From assembly GCA_024734495.1 (NCBI GenBank), contig JALMQS010000136.1, positions 3,167,150-3,231,149 of the forward strand: a DNA stretch of 64,000 bases, written 5' to 3'. Below, piece by piece: positions 10,593 to 21,402 of the stretch (the first letter of the stretch is position 1; every line of letters begins with the position of its first letter). Position numbers and translations under genes: made by a program. The DNA comes from Forficula auricularia (taxonomy: Eukaryota; Arthropoda; Insecta; Dermaptera; Forficulidae). The notes beneath the pieces were generated by a model. It did no database searches and was not told the DNA's origin. It was given only the letters and a program-made list of their open reading frames with translations.

Positions 10593-11400
10593 TTGAAAGA
10601 ATTTGGAGACAGAGTTTAAAACTGTCTGCGAGACAATTTTGAAATCTTTAATAGAATATCTCAAGTGTCTTCTTAAGTTTTAACGTGTTTTGAGAAAATT
10701 TTCAGATATTGTATCCATAAAGATTTAGTCTAATTGTATTGAATTTTATTTTAATTTTAAAATAATTGTACATATATACAATAAAGGATTATTGCAATGT
10801 ACCAAATTGTGTCTGTTAGATTTCAAAATTTTAATATCTAATTAACATAGTGGAGTATATTGACCCGAAATTAGAAAAACAAATTGATGAATAACAATTG
10901 GCTTGTCTACCTTCCTTCATGAAAATTTATCAAAATAATATAAATCTAAAAATCAATATGCCAACTCGAATAATAATCAGTATTCTAAATGTATATGTAA
11001 ATATTAAGTAAAAACAAATAATGTTGTACATATATTAAATGTTCAATTTTGTTCTACCTAATAAATGCACCTAAAATATCTCTAAACTCAAATGTTACAC
11101 TACAGATCCTCTTCAAAGTATTAGACTTATCATGAATATTCATTTTTTCTTTAGTTAGATGCCCCAATTTAGTGTGTGGTTTTAAGGTGGTCCAGAAATA
11201 TACATGCATGTTGGTACACCGTAATACAAATTGAAATCTTTGGATGAGAGCCATACCACACTCTTTTTTTTAATGAAACTGATGAGAGAAGTTACGCTTT
11301 TAAAATAACTTGGCAAATTATTCCCATATAATATCTGGAAATACCTTAGTCTTAGTTCACACGGAGGGGTATTTTCCGCCCAAGGAAATTTCCAGCCTGT
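10593..11400. other. Gene-free A/T-rich region
   Basis: Short minus-strand open frames (11054-11406) lack family motifs and have the composition of noncoding DNA here. Confidence 0.4.
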
Positions 11401-11410
11401 ATGCACACTA

Positions 11411-11925
11411 GAGTGGTCCTTATTTTGGGTACTTTCGAATTTTTACGCTGACAGTGGCTCATATGATTCGATTTAAATAAAAAAAAAATATCCTCCAAGT
11501 TACAAGTCTCCATCTCAGTTTCAACCTGTGTGCCGCACAGGGATTCAAGTTTACAGATTTTTAGCTATTATAATTTTTGGAGTCTATAACTAATACTAAC
11601 ACTAAGTTATAGCAGTATTTTATTAGCTGTAACTACATAATTATAATAGATAAAAATCTGTAAAAATTCTGAAGGATAGCTACTATTATAAGGATAAAAT
11701 CTACAGAGTCTAAAAGTTTTTGAACCGTTACTTTGGCTAGAATAAAAAATAAATTTCAATGCCAAAAAGCCCATGTTATTTAGATGGGAAACTTGCATCG
11801 CTGTGCGGCACAGGTTAAAAGTGAGATAGAGACTTGAAACTTGGGTGATATTTTTTTTATTTATTTTGAAAAATATGAGCCTCTTTCAGCGTAAAATTCG
11901 AAAGTACCCAAAATAAGGACCACTC
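11411..11925. mobile_element. 515-bp TA-flanked MITE with about 125-bp terminal inverted repeats
   Basis: Starts GAGTGGTCCTTATTTTGGGT and ends with the reverse complement ACCCAAAATAAGGACCACTC. The arms match with substitutions for about 125 bp, as far as CTGTGTGCCGCACAG on the left and CTGTGCGGCACAG on the right. TA dinucleotides at 11409-11410 and 11926-11927 fit a Tc1/mariner-type insertion. The interior is A/T-rich and noncoding. Confidence 0.85.
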
Positions 11926-12974
11926 TAATTGCACACGCACATCATTATTTAAAAGCATTGCTTCATTGCTTGCACAAAAAGTGGAAATTTCGCCCCCATG
12001 AATTGAGACTTATGAGGAAATTAGTCAAACATAACCCATGAAAGTGCAACTGAACAAAAAATTAAAATTTCATTAAAATCCCTTATAATTGCAATGAATG
12101 CCTGGCGGTATACGACTATTCAGGTTTTAACTTTCCAATATCTTGTTTATCTACTATTTAGATTTAGTAAATCTGACATTTTCATAGCCTATATGCAACT
12201 AGTGTGACATGGTAGACTACTATTGTCAAAGGTGTTTATTTTAGAGCAGTGTGGAAGATACGCCTTACAAGGGGGAAATGTGTATATGTATATTTGGAGT
12301 GGCAACTAAAAAATTACACTGTATCAATAATATGTTAACAATTTGGTGACTTAACTGTTGAAGAATGTAGTATCAAACTAACAGAAATGTAAAAGAATGA
12401 GACTATTATAACTTGAATGATTAATGGCATGTCTTTGACCGAAACGAAAAACAAAAATTCATCTAGGTTTGTAAGGAATGCTAACGTTTTCGTCGTTATA
12501 TTTAGATGAGTATGAATTTGATGGTTCAAATTATGGTACCTTTTTCCAGCAAGAATCTGTTAAAATCAAATCATAAAGTCGGCTCACAAATGAGTTTTCA
12601 GGCTTGCCGTGCAGTTGAAGAAATGTTGTCACTAAACTTTATTAAAATTATAATTAATTTGACTCTATATTTGATCAGGACGTAGAGCTCAAAATTTTTC
12701 GATTTATGTTTAGAAATGACTGAAATGTTAAAAAAATTATGTTCAGGTTTAATTTTCTGTCTCAATGTATGCCTGGGTACCCATATAGAAAGGACGCGCA
12801 TAGAAAGTCCAGTGCTAGGGCAGTATTTCCACAACTAGTGCTAATTAGATTTCGGGATTTTATAGCGTTAAGAAGTGTTATGGGGCTGCCATTGAAATGG
12901 ATGCCGAGCATTTCCTGACAGGGATACACCCTCACAAGTTTCATTTTATTGTGTTGTAAATCTGTTAAAAAACA

Positions 12975-13508
12975 TCAAGAAATGTAAAGGGTACGAAGAA
13001 ACTGAAACATGCCAAAATAACGAAATTGGAACTGGAATTCAATCAGAAAACTTGCGATAACCCTCTGGAATATCACAGAACAGTGTCGGAAAATGATCAA
13101 ATTATTGATTATTATTAAATTATTTACTTAATAATTAAATATTTGATCATTATTATATGATAATTAAGTTGAATAATTGTTAAAAATAATTATTAGGGTT
13201 TTTTCTGAGATTTAATTGATTTAATATTTTGTTTATTTGATGTCGAATAAAAAAATAGTTTTAATAAAAGTTGTTCAGTTTTTTTTGGTAGATTCATGAA
13301 TATGTAAACAAATATATAGGTTTCTATTTAAAAAACAGAACTTGACCTCGAAATACCCTTGAAAGCTTGTTCTAAGTAAACAAACAATTGCGTCGTTTAG
13401 TTTCCCCTCCATATAAATAAACTTTTATTTGAAACTTTTTTTCATATAATGCACTGTTTGTGAGTTATAAGACTGTCTCAAGATAAAAAACTCACCCTGT
13501 ATATATAA
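12975..13508 (+). repeat. Repeat family M, copy 1
   Basis: Aligned, inverted, with 26882-27528. Shared blocks include TTGATCATTATTATATGATA-like A/T sequence, CAGAACTTGACCTCGA-like sequence, ATAATGCACTGTTT and a terminal GAGTTATAAGACTGTCTCAA followed by AAAACTCACC(C/A)(T/G)GTATATA. The complete copy at 26.9 kb has the terminal block at both ends in inverted orientation, so this is a TIR element whose left end is eroded here. Confidence 0.7.
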
Positions 13509-14330
13509 AGTTCTTTTAAATTTGTCCCATTACATCTGAGGATATAGAGCCCTCCTTTTCATCGTATAAATTAATTTTAAGTGACCATAGACATAATAAC
13601 CTGAAGATAATTTAGAAAAATACTTGTAAACATAAATTATTCACAATTACAATCAAATTTTAATTATTTTTGAGATCCTTTGTTAATTAATTAATTATTT
13701 CTTTATTTTTTTAATGGCCTTCGGGAGCTATAGCCCATTTTTGCCATTGAGTGTTCGTGTGTTTGTGTGAAAGTCTGAGTTAATTAATCAAATTATAGCC
13801 GGACAAATATTTGGATTATTTGATTAGTTTAATATTTGTACGTTAATAAGAAGAGCTTTTTAATATAAAAAATAAAAGCAATACAATACAATCGTGTCTG
13901 TGAAATAAAACTATTCCCATCCCCCCCTAATTTTTCGATAACATTTTTTGAAACATTATTATATTTATTATATTGATTTTATTCAAGAGCACCTATTATT
14001 TCTTTGAGTTTAAAGATTTTTTAATATACTAAATATAATGAGAATTTTGTGAAATTTTTTACTCCATAAAAGTACATATTTGACACTTGGTGTCTATAGC
14101 TTACTTTATCATTTTATTATTTTCATAGCACTCCTTCAAATATATAGTCTTTTTGTTTTCAATTTTAATTTTTTAGTGCAAAAAAAAATATTTTGCCTAT
14201 TTTTACTGCATATATTTGCTTATTTCAACGTATTCTGCATATTACTTGCATATTTCAGCCTTTTTAACTGCATATTTTATGGCATATTTTGGCAGTTTTT
14301 ACTGCATAAAAATCCAGGCTCGCATCAGAT
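13509..14330 (+). repeat. hAT-like 3' half (family H1), copy 1
   Basis: From about 13555 to 14320 this matches, inverted, the segment 18493-19490 of the H1 element (minus the SINE there). Near 14190-14310 it has subterminal repeats of GCATAT(T/A)TT type, ending in ACTGCATAAAAATCCAGG. The other copy joins these to a transposase C-terminus, which identifies the family as hAT-like. The 95-residue open frame at 14080-14367 is a by-product of the subterminal repeats. Confidence 0.6.
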
Positions 14331-14594
14331 CAGCCACCGAGTTACACTACACCAAACCCACCCTTAATAAATAAATAAGTCGAAGCAGATAAATAATAAT
14401 TTAACAATACAAAAAAAAAAATATAATATAAATTAAAAATTCCCCTTTTAGAAAATACAAACAGATAATTCAATCCCCCCCCCCCCACATCGCGACGTAT
14501 TCGTTCATTCTACATAGACAATTTTTATTTCGAGTGAAGGCTGTTATTCAATATTGTTTTGAACTAACAATACGTATATATTATAAAATAAAAC
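14331..14594. other. Spacer upstream of the piggyBac remnant with a C-run
   Basis: A C-run lies at about 14475-14487. No convincing piggyBac terminal repeat or TTAA-flanked end could be assigned. Confidence 0.4.
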
Positions 14595-15430
14595 ATGGTA
14601 AGACCAAAATATTTAACTAACGAAGAAATCGAAGCAATGCTTCTTGAATCAGACTCTGAAGAAGATAATGATACTTCATTAAGTAGCGATCAGGGCGAAC
14701 CAATGGAATCTGATTTTGAAGAAGAAGAAGATGACGAAATCGATGATTCAGTACTTCTCAGTGTAGGAACTGATCCATTATTTATTTCAAAAGATGGCAC
14801 TCAGAGCCTACAAATCATCGTGTTGGAAGATTACCGAATGAGAATATTTTCACTATTCGTCCTGGGACAACAAGATTTGCAAGAGCTTGTGTCGATTGTT
14901 TCAAAAATACGTTTTTGCTTTTCTTTCCATCTTCTATTGAAAATTTGATTTTGAAACATTCATACGCATTTGCGAAGGCACAGTTCGGAGAAAACACAAA
15001 CAAATTTGTTGAACGCATATCTTGGTGTACTCACTTTATCTGGTGTTTACAGGTAAATTGTTAAAGTTTTCTTTTAATTTCTAAATGAATTTCATGAATC
15101 TTTTTTTATTTTCATAGATCTAAAAACGAATCTCTGACTTATTTATTCGACAGAGAATATATGGAGGCCAGTTTTTAGAGAAACAATGTCAATGGAACAT
15201 TCATATATATGAACCAGGTAATTCGGTTCGATGATGTCATTAGCAGACGGCAACAAAAATCTCTTGACAAGTTTGCACCGATACGTGAATTATTTGAGAA
15301 ATGTCGGACATTTTATCGAACATATATATTCCATCTGCATGTGTGACTGTAGACGAACAATTACTTGGTTTTCGTGGTAGATGCAAGTTTCGTCAGTATA
15401 TGCCATCAAAACCAGAAAAACTACCGTAAT
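14595..15430 (+). pseudogene. piggyBac-like transposase, decayed and truncated
   Basis: The ATG at 14595 opens a typical piggyBac N-terminus: LTNEEIEAMLLESDSEED then an acidic stretch to about residue 55 and ISKDGT. A frameshift near 14820 moves to a frame reading RPGTTRFARACVDCFKN, FPSSIENLILKHS, and FAKAQFGENTNKFVERISW. A candidate 65-nt intron (GT at 15053, AG at 15117) joins LTLSGVYR to SKNESLT. Then follow VIRFDDVISRRQQKSLDKFA, FEKCRTFYRTY and TVDEQLLGFRGRCKFRQYMP, which carries the first catalytic Asp, and a stop after SKPEKLP. About half the family's usual 550-600 residues are present; the remaining catalytic acids and the C-terminal Cys-rich domain are missing. At least two frame changes and a stop near 15180 make it a dead copy. 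Confidence 0.85.
15053..15117 (+). other. Candidate 65-nt intron in the piggyBac remnant
   Basis: GTAAATTG donor after ...TTTACAG and a pyrimidine-rich TTTTTTTATTTTCATAG acceptor. Removing it joins LSGVYR to SKNESLT in frame, the expected order at this position of piggyBac transposases. Confidence 0.55.
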
Positions 15431-16254
15431 TAAATATATTTCATATGTTTAATCAATAATTATGTTCTTTTTTTAATTTCTTGAAGTACCTATTTGTTTT
15501 AATAAAAAAAAATTTCATCTAAATATTTTGCTTTGTGGATTGACCCCCCCCCCCCCCCCATGAAAATTTTCTAGAAAATACAACACTTGTTTCGTATGTT
15601 TGAAGAAAAAAAATCTAAAATATAGTAATCAAAATTTATGTTTATAAATCTATTTCACAATTTAATTCAAATTCCTTTAAAATATTTTAAGAAAAACATA
15701 ATTTGAATGACAAACACCGTTTTCAAACAAAATACATTGAATTTCCATATGCGTAGATTTCTACGCAAGGATGATATTTGTTATTTTATTTGAGGATCAG
15801 ATGAGGGTTAACTATATACCTATTCGAATGGAGAGATTTATTCTAATATATATAACTGTGAAACCGAATTGAGACTGACTTCCGAATGACGCTGAACCCT
15901 TATTACCAGGCAGTCCGTTTTTGAATTTACTAAAGTTTATGCCTGTTGGAATATATATACATATTGTTAAAAACGAGCTTTTCGAGCGTGCCTTCGGCAC
16001 ACCCTGGAAGCTCAGCCCTCCGGGCTGGTGCCCTGGCGGGCGGCGTCTCGGTTTCAAAATGTTATTCCTCTTAAAAAACTACACTCCAAATGTAAACCTG
16101 TAAACTCCCGAAAATACATACTCTCTTAAATGTTTCGTCTCATTTTCGTCCTGACAGAGCTACAGAAATGAGGCCCTAGATATGAATCTGGGAGTATTTT
16201 TTTTTTATAATCTACAGCATTGTGATATTTTTTTGTGGAAATATGTATTTAAAT
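15431..16254. other. Gene-free region with a small GC-hairpin repeat at 15855-16056
   Basis: A C-run lies at 15542-15558. At 15862 GAAACCGAATTGAGAC is mirrored by GTCTCGGTTTC at 16046-16056, bounding about 200 bp that contains two GC hairpins, GTGCC-TTC-GGCAC (near 15989) and CAGCCC-TCC-GGGCTG (near 16014). It may be a small non-autonomous element; no target duplication found. Confidence 0.4.
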
Positions 16255-16458
16255 ATTTATTTTATTTATTTAAATTTATTTATTTTATTTATTTAAATTT
16301 ATTTATTTTATTTATTTAAATTTATTTATTTTATTTATTTAAATTTATTTATTTTATTTATTTAAATTTATTTATTTTATTTATTTAAATTTATTTATTT
16401 TATTTATTTAAATTTATTTATTTTATTTATTTAAATTTATTTATTTTATTTATTTAAA
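16255..16458. repeat. Perfect 23-bp minisatellite, about 9 copies
   Basis: Tandem TTTATTTATTTTATTTATTT + AAA. The copies read identically, which points to recent expansion. Confidence 0.9.
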
Positions 16459-16704
16459 TAAGTGGGATCTTGTGAGGAGGAGAATTATATTATATCTTTT
16501 TTTTTTTAAATTTGGGATCGATAATCGATATAAGGCTCCAAATATTTAAAAGAGATCAGGTGTTGTTTGTATGACAGGCTGCTCCCTCCAGCATTGCCAT
16601 GAGAAACTCATATGGGCATGCCGTGTCTTAAGTCGTTCAATTTTGTAAAAATCAAAAAATAAGAATAACTAAATTTAGATTTTTAAAAAATTATAAAAAA
16701 GTGG

Positions 16705-17020
16705 CAAATTATTAAAAAATAAACAAATAATATATAAGATATAAATCAAATAAGATGTGATGAATTTCTTCTTCTGTCCGCAAAGAAAAGCAAATTGAAT
16801 ATTTAATTTTTGAGTGGTGAGGGGGGCTGGGAGCAGGAATAATTATCAATTTATTTAATTTTTCTTAATTTAAAATCAATTGGAGTCTTTCATTTCAAAA
16901 TTCGAGTCCAAATTACGATTATATTTCAAATTTGCCGCAAATATACTGACGGCATCAGCGCTCCCTGTCGGCAGCATTACGTCAGCGTTGCTGCAAATTA
17001 ATCTGGTCTATTCTATATAT
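16705..17020 (+). repeat. Repeat family Y, copy 1
   Basis: Inverted match to 58128-58430. Shared landmarks: ATAAATCAAATAAGATGTGA, CAATTGGAGTCTTTCATTTC, CAGCGC(T/C)CCCTGTCGGCAGC and a GCTGCAAATTAATCTGG end. GC-rich core in an A/T-rich frame; noncoding. Confidence 0.7.
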
Positions 17021-17559
17021 TATATTATAATCTAATATTATAATTCAAATAGTGCGCGCGACCCCGCCTGGCGAATTATTATATAAAAACACCAAACGTC
17101 AAACTCTTCATTCATTAACTATTCCTCTCTCATCACTGTTAATAAAAATGTTCTCATATAGAAATCTCACTGTATTGTACATACGTTTTAATAAAAATAT
17201 AATATAAAATCCATAATTTCTTTTCCAATCATCAAACCATTTCAACAATGCCAATTAAAGAAAATATTCAGGAATAAATCATTGAAACGCATTGGTAGTG
17301 TCGTTGATTGAAGTCATTACCGCTATTCATATGCACAATGTGAAAATTTTATTTATATCTTTTTCCCCTCATTTACTGTTTACTTTCTTTTAATTCATTT
17401 GTGTCGCAATTAAAGGGCATTTGGTCACGTATGTATTCAACGTATGGCAATTTGTTTTCATCGCTATCTTACTTTAGACTTAGCATTGGCTAATTTTCCA
17501 AGCCCGAATGATATTAATTCCAACCCAATCACCGATATATCAAATGAATAATTGCTTAC

Positions 17560-17601
17560 CAGCTCTCGGACGGAAATTTCGCTGCTTTGTAGAACGCTTC
17601 C
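17560..17601 (-). CDS. Candidate 42-nt host micro-exon
   Basis: On the minus strand a pyrimidine tract ending TTTTTTTTCGTTTCAG precedes a 42-nt, GC-richer block that is followed directly by GTAAGCAATT, a strong 5' splice site. The length is a multiple of three and all three frames are open; one frame reads EAFYKAAKFPSES, another GSVLQSSEISVREL. The surrounding 17.2-17.6 kb shows no repeat shared with the rest of the window, unlike most of the locus. I do not recognise the protein. It may be a short internal, perhaps cassette, exon of a long gene whose introns make up this window. Chance occurrence remains possible. Confidence 0.35.
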
Positions 17602-17666
17602 CTGAAACGAAAAAAAAACATTATTAGTTTATTAATCAATTAAAAAGAAGAAACACTTTATATACA

Positions 17667-18425
17667 AGAAAATCATAAGATGGTGTCATCTATTAAATCC
17701 GATGGAATGGAATATTTTAAATTATATGTCAGAGGGGTTGTTTTTCACCCCTCGGGAATCGAACCCGAGTGCCAGTAACAGCAATCCGGGTCATCTGGCT
17801 CACCTGCGGGATACGAACCTCTCTGACATATGTAAACGCGTAAAATATTTTACTCAAAGATTGTTATCTTAATTTGTAAAATTTCGCGATATAGTGATTC
17901 TAAATTTAAACATATAGCCATGCCATATAATTTAAATAAAGGTGGTTGAGTGTTTCGAATTTTGAAGAAATTCAAAATTCGAAGGGCAATGGAATGACTT
18001 TTCCTAATTTAATATGAAAGATATTAATTTGCCGATGGTAATAGATTCAAATTTACTAGAAAATCATAAGATGGTGTCATCTATTAAATCCGATGGAATG
18101 GAATATTTTTAATTATATGTCAGAGGGGTTGTTTTTCACCCCTCGGGAATCGAACCCGAGTGCCAGTAACAGCAATCCGGGCCATCTGGCTCACCTGCGG
18201 GATACGAACCTCTCTGACATATGTAAACGCGTAAAATGGTGCGCAGGTGCGCCAGATGGCCCGGATTGCTGTTACTGGCACTCGGGTTCGATTCCCGAGG
18301 GGGTGAAAAACAACCCCTCTGACATATAATTAAAAATATTCCATTCCATCGGATTTAATAGATGACACCATCTTATGATTTTCTAGTAAATTTGAATCTA
18401 TTACCATCGGCAAATTAATATCTTT
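17667..18425. mobile_element. T2 composite: 391-bp tRNA-like unit in tandem plus inverted copy, 13-bp target duplication
   Basis: CACTTTATATACA is duplicated at 17654-17666 and 18426-18438. Between lie a complete 391-bp unit (17667-18057), a second partial direct copy (18058-18239) and an inverted partial copy (18240-18425). The inverted arm crosses the unit boundary, as if copied from a tandem or circular template. Each unit holds a tRNA-like head read on the strand opposite to the direct units: box B GGTTCGATTCC with a T-arm stem CTCGGG/CCCGAG, and GCGCCAGATGG as box-A-like sequence. No hammerhead core was found. Confidence 0.75.
18242..18310 (+). ncRNA. tRNA-like Pol III head of T2 (inverted copy)
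   Basis: Contains GTGCGCCAGATGG, then CACTCGGGTTCGATTCCCGAG forming a canonical T arm with exact box B match. Same sequence on the minus strand at about 17745-17825 and 18137-18215. No acceptor stem good enough for a working tRNA. Confidence 0.55.
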
Positions 18426-19165
18426 CACTTTATATACATGTATTGTAGGTACATATATTGAAAAACATCTGCCAGATACTGGCATGTCTTATTAGTAGAG
18501 ACAGGATTTTTATGCAGTAAAAACAACCAAAATATGCCATAAAATTTGCAGTTAAAAATGCTGAAATATGCAAGTAATATGGAGAATAAGTTGAAATATG
18601 CAAATATATGCATCAAAAGATGGCAAAATAAATTTTTTTTTGCACTAAAAAATTAAAATTGAATACAAAAAGACTATATATTTGAACGAGTGGTATGAAA
18701 GGAATAAAATGATAATGTAAGCTATGTATATATTAGACATCAAGTATCAAATATGTATTTTATTGCGTAAAACATTGGACAAAATTCTCATTTAATTTAA
18801 TATATTAGAAAATCTTTAAACTCAAAAAAATATCAGAGGGGTGCACTTGAATAAATATAATAATGTTCAAAAATGTAATTGAAAAAATACTGGGGGGGGG
18901 GTAGTTTATTTCACAGACACAATTCTATTGTATTGCTTTTATTTTTTTATATTAACAAGCTTTTCTTATTGACGTACAAATAAATAATAAGCTAATAAAA
19001 TAATGCAAATATTTGACAGGCTATAATCTGATCCCTACAATAATTTACACACACTTCCACACACATACGAACACTCAATGGCCAAAATGGACTATAGTTC
19101 CCGAATGCCGTTAAAAAAATAGAATAAAAAATAGAGAAATAATTAAATAATTAACAAAGGATCTC

Positions 19166-19385
19166 TTTTTTTTTATTTATTTAATGTCACCGGGAACAAA
19201 GCCCATTTAGACAGCACATAAGTAGAGTGATAGTAGGGTTAGTGAGGGAGCCGAGTTTTCAGCCGGCAGAAATTTTTATTTGCCAGCTAGGATCGAACCC
19301 CGGACCTCCATCTCAACATCGTCATAATCGATCGATGCCGAAGCGAAGCCAGTGCATGAGCTAACCGAGCTACCCGACTCCCCAA
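19166..19385 (-). mobile_element. tRNA-derived SINE (S1), minus strand, 13-bp target duplication
   Basis: Flanked by AACAAAGGATCTC at 19153-19165 and 19386-19398. Read on the minus strand it begins GGGGAGTCGGGTAGCTC, has box A and box B (GGTTCGATCCTAGCTGGC), a body with GTCTAAATGGGCTTTGTTCC, and an A-rich tail. About 90% like the copy at 36269-36490 by eye. Confidence 0.92.
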
Positions 19386-19459
19386 AACAAAGGATCTCAA
19401 AAATAAATAAAATTTGATTGTAATTGTGAATAATTTATGTTTACAAGTATTTTTCTAAA

Positions 19460-19699
19460 TTATCTTCTTCGTCTAAGGTCCATTAAAATTGATTTATACG
19501 ATGAAAAAGAGCGCTCCACATCCTCACATGTAATGGAGGCGAATTTCAAGGAACTTAAACCCCTCACTTTTACTTTGGAAGAAAAATATTGCAAACTTTT
19601 CGTCATTTTCGTGTAGAATATAGTATCTAGTACAACTGGATAATAAGAAAAATGAGTGGGCTGTTGTTTTGTAGCATGTTTATACCCTTTGTAATTCAA
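19460..19699 (-). pseudogene. hAT-like transposase C-terminal fragment
   Basis: Seventy-nine residues on the minus strand ending in ASITCEDVERSFSSYKSILM and a basic tail DLRRRR with stop. The D-V-E-R-x-F-S-x-Y-K-x-(I/L)-L pattern is the conserved core of the C-terminal dimerisation region in one group of hAT-type transposases and in host proteins derived from them. The N-terminal DNA-binding and catalytic regions are absent, as is most of the dimerisation region after the motif. Lies within H1 upstream of its 3' subterminal repeats, consistent with the 3' end of an original transposase gene. Confidence 0.6.
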
Positions 19700-20076
19700 A
19701 TTCCTACTTCTTAGTCCAACACACTTCGTTTACATCCTTTGTAATCCAAAACTACACTTCGTGTCGTTGAGGCCTATTTCACTTTTCTTCGAATTTAAAT
19801 TAGTGTCCTCTTTCCTGTTTCATTTAATCTTTGTTTTCATTCTTTCTCCGAAAAATTATTTTTAAAACCTCTGAATTTGTCTCGAAATATGCAATTTTAT
19901 GCAACATCCTTCGAATGTGCAATTTTATGCAATATTACTCAAATAGGCAAAAATATGCAGTATAAAATTTAACCCACAGTATCCTAAATGCATGATTCGG
20001 ATAGATAATTGATCTCCTGGGTCGTACGTGGCAGCAAACAAAATATGCAATTGTATAGGAATCCGGTCTCTACTTA

Positions 20077-20735
20077 TTACGTAAAACCTATAGCAAATGG
20101 GGTTTTCACATGTTTTTCCAGTCAAATGTATTCTATGACAAAATATTATATTAATTTTTTTGAAATATACCTACCATATTTTGTACCTACTGTTTAATTT
20201 AAACACTAACAAACACAAATGCACAACGTTTCGATCACTTAATTTGTTTTATTTTCAACAATTGAATACCAGGGCGATTTATATTTATCAAATAGAAATT
20301 CTCATATCAAATGTAAATATAAATTTTACTTGTATTTGTGTTTTTAAAAATTCATTCGTTTTATCACTAATTCAAACACAGTACAAACTTTTAGCTGAGA
20401 CGTCGCAAATGTATGCTTTGGGCCGAACGATGCTTCTTGAAAGACACAAACTAAATAGTTCATTCAGTATTTACTATTCTATCTCACTGTATAAAATCTA
20501 TTTGCACTCGTACAAGCAGGAATTCTTTCGAATTTCTATACGCTTCGAGTAACTTGATTTTTATTTTAATTGTATTAAAATTCTAAAAGCCCTTGAAATA
20601 AATAATAATGGATGAATTTTTTAATTTAGTGTAATATTTTAGGAAATCAAAGTATAGAATTTTAAATTAATAATTATATTTAATTTGAATAAATTTTTTT
20701 TTAGAAAACTCAATCCGAGGTATCAGCTTAAGAGT
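20077..20735. other. Gene-free A/T-rich region
   Basis: A 130-residue plus-strand open frame (20160-20552) is rich in Ile, Tyr, Asn and Leu, has no motif I know, and fits chance in A/T-rich DNA. Confidence 0.45.
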
Positions 20736-20739
20736 TCAC

Positions 20740-21390
20740 CATTTTTTTTTTTATAATGATATTGATACAAGAAGAAGTTGCACCAAGAAGGTACAACCTC
20801 TGTAGTCCGCGGTGGACCCTTGTATCGTGAAGATAAGAAGAGATTTAGGGATTGGGTAAGAGTCGAAGGTATCTGTGGATGCTGGTTTTGAAAGATTGAA
20901 GGTTATAATTTGCTGGAAAGACGGTCGGGGGAGTTCTAGTCTCAATATGTCATAGGGATAAATGAATTGGTGAATGCGTTTGTTCGATTAGTATCCAATT
21001 TAAGCGCGTAGGGGTGTTGTATCTTAGAAAATCGTGTATTTTGCCCAAATGAAGCCTTTGGTGGGATTATCGATTTTATCTCGTCAGAACAAAAGCCATG
21101 GTAATATCTATAAAAAAGGGAAAGAGCGGAGACAGATCTACGATGGGGTAGGGACTCGAGAGTGTCAGTTAATGCAGGATCTCCTATCAATCTGATGATA
21201 ACCCGCCTCTGAATTGCATCTAAAGTATTAAGAGAATGCTTGGAGGCCCCTCTCCACAGATGCGAGCAATATTCAAGACAGGGGCGAATTTGAGTCTTGT
21301 ATAATATAAGAAGATGAGTGGGGTTGAAAAAGCGTTTGGTTCGGAAAAGAAAGCCAAACTTACATGCTGCAGCTCCACTTTGCGACATAC
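20740..21390 (-). pseudogene. J1 LINE 3' end with C-terminal coding region
   Basis: On the minus strand from 21388: GFLFRTKRFFNPTHLLILYK, IRPCLEYCSHLWRGASKHSL, LDAIQRRVIIRLIGDPALTD, SLPHRRSVSALSLFYRYYHG, then NRTNAFTNSFIPMT. These are the usual C-terminal blocks of Jockey-like polyproteins downstream of the RT. A frame change follows near 20945; the remaining 3' UTR and an A-tail (T-run near 20738-20750) match 5960-6295. 5'-truncated, which is common for LINE insertions. Confidence 0.85.
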
Positions 21391-21402
21391 AACCGGCCCT
21401 TA
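21375..21402. mobile_element. Terminus of a PIF/Harbinger MITE
   Basis: TTTGCGACATACAACCGGCC followed by CTTA matches the right end of the complete MITE at 42898-43094 (GCGACGTACAACCGGCCC + TAA). Only one end is present, abutting the J1 fragment. Confidence 0.6.

Larger units (their letters stand above)
18493..20076 (-). mobile_element. hAT-like element (H1), internally deleted, carrying a SINE
   Basis: Ends are similar inverted repeats (TAGTAGAGACAGGATT at 18493; the right end reads AATCCGGTCTCTACTTA into 20076). Subterminal TATGCA/GCATAT repeats occur near both ends (18510-18620 and 19885-20055). On the minus strand the right part holds a transposase C-terminal remnant (19460-19699). A SINE is inserted at 19166-19385. 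No 8-bp target duplication survives. Confidence 0.6.

Noticed and set aside
14080..14367. 95-residue hydrophobic open frame
   Set aside because: Falls on the GCATAT-type subterminal repeats of the hAT-like family; repeated and disrupted at 18.5 kb.
16255..16458. CRISPR-like regular repeat
   Set aside because: Units are contiguous without spacers; a eukaryotic minisatellite. No CRISPR array or cas gene anywhere in the window.
20160..20552. 130-residue open frame
   Set aside because: A/T-driven composition, no motif, no splice or Kozak support.
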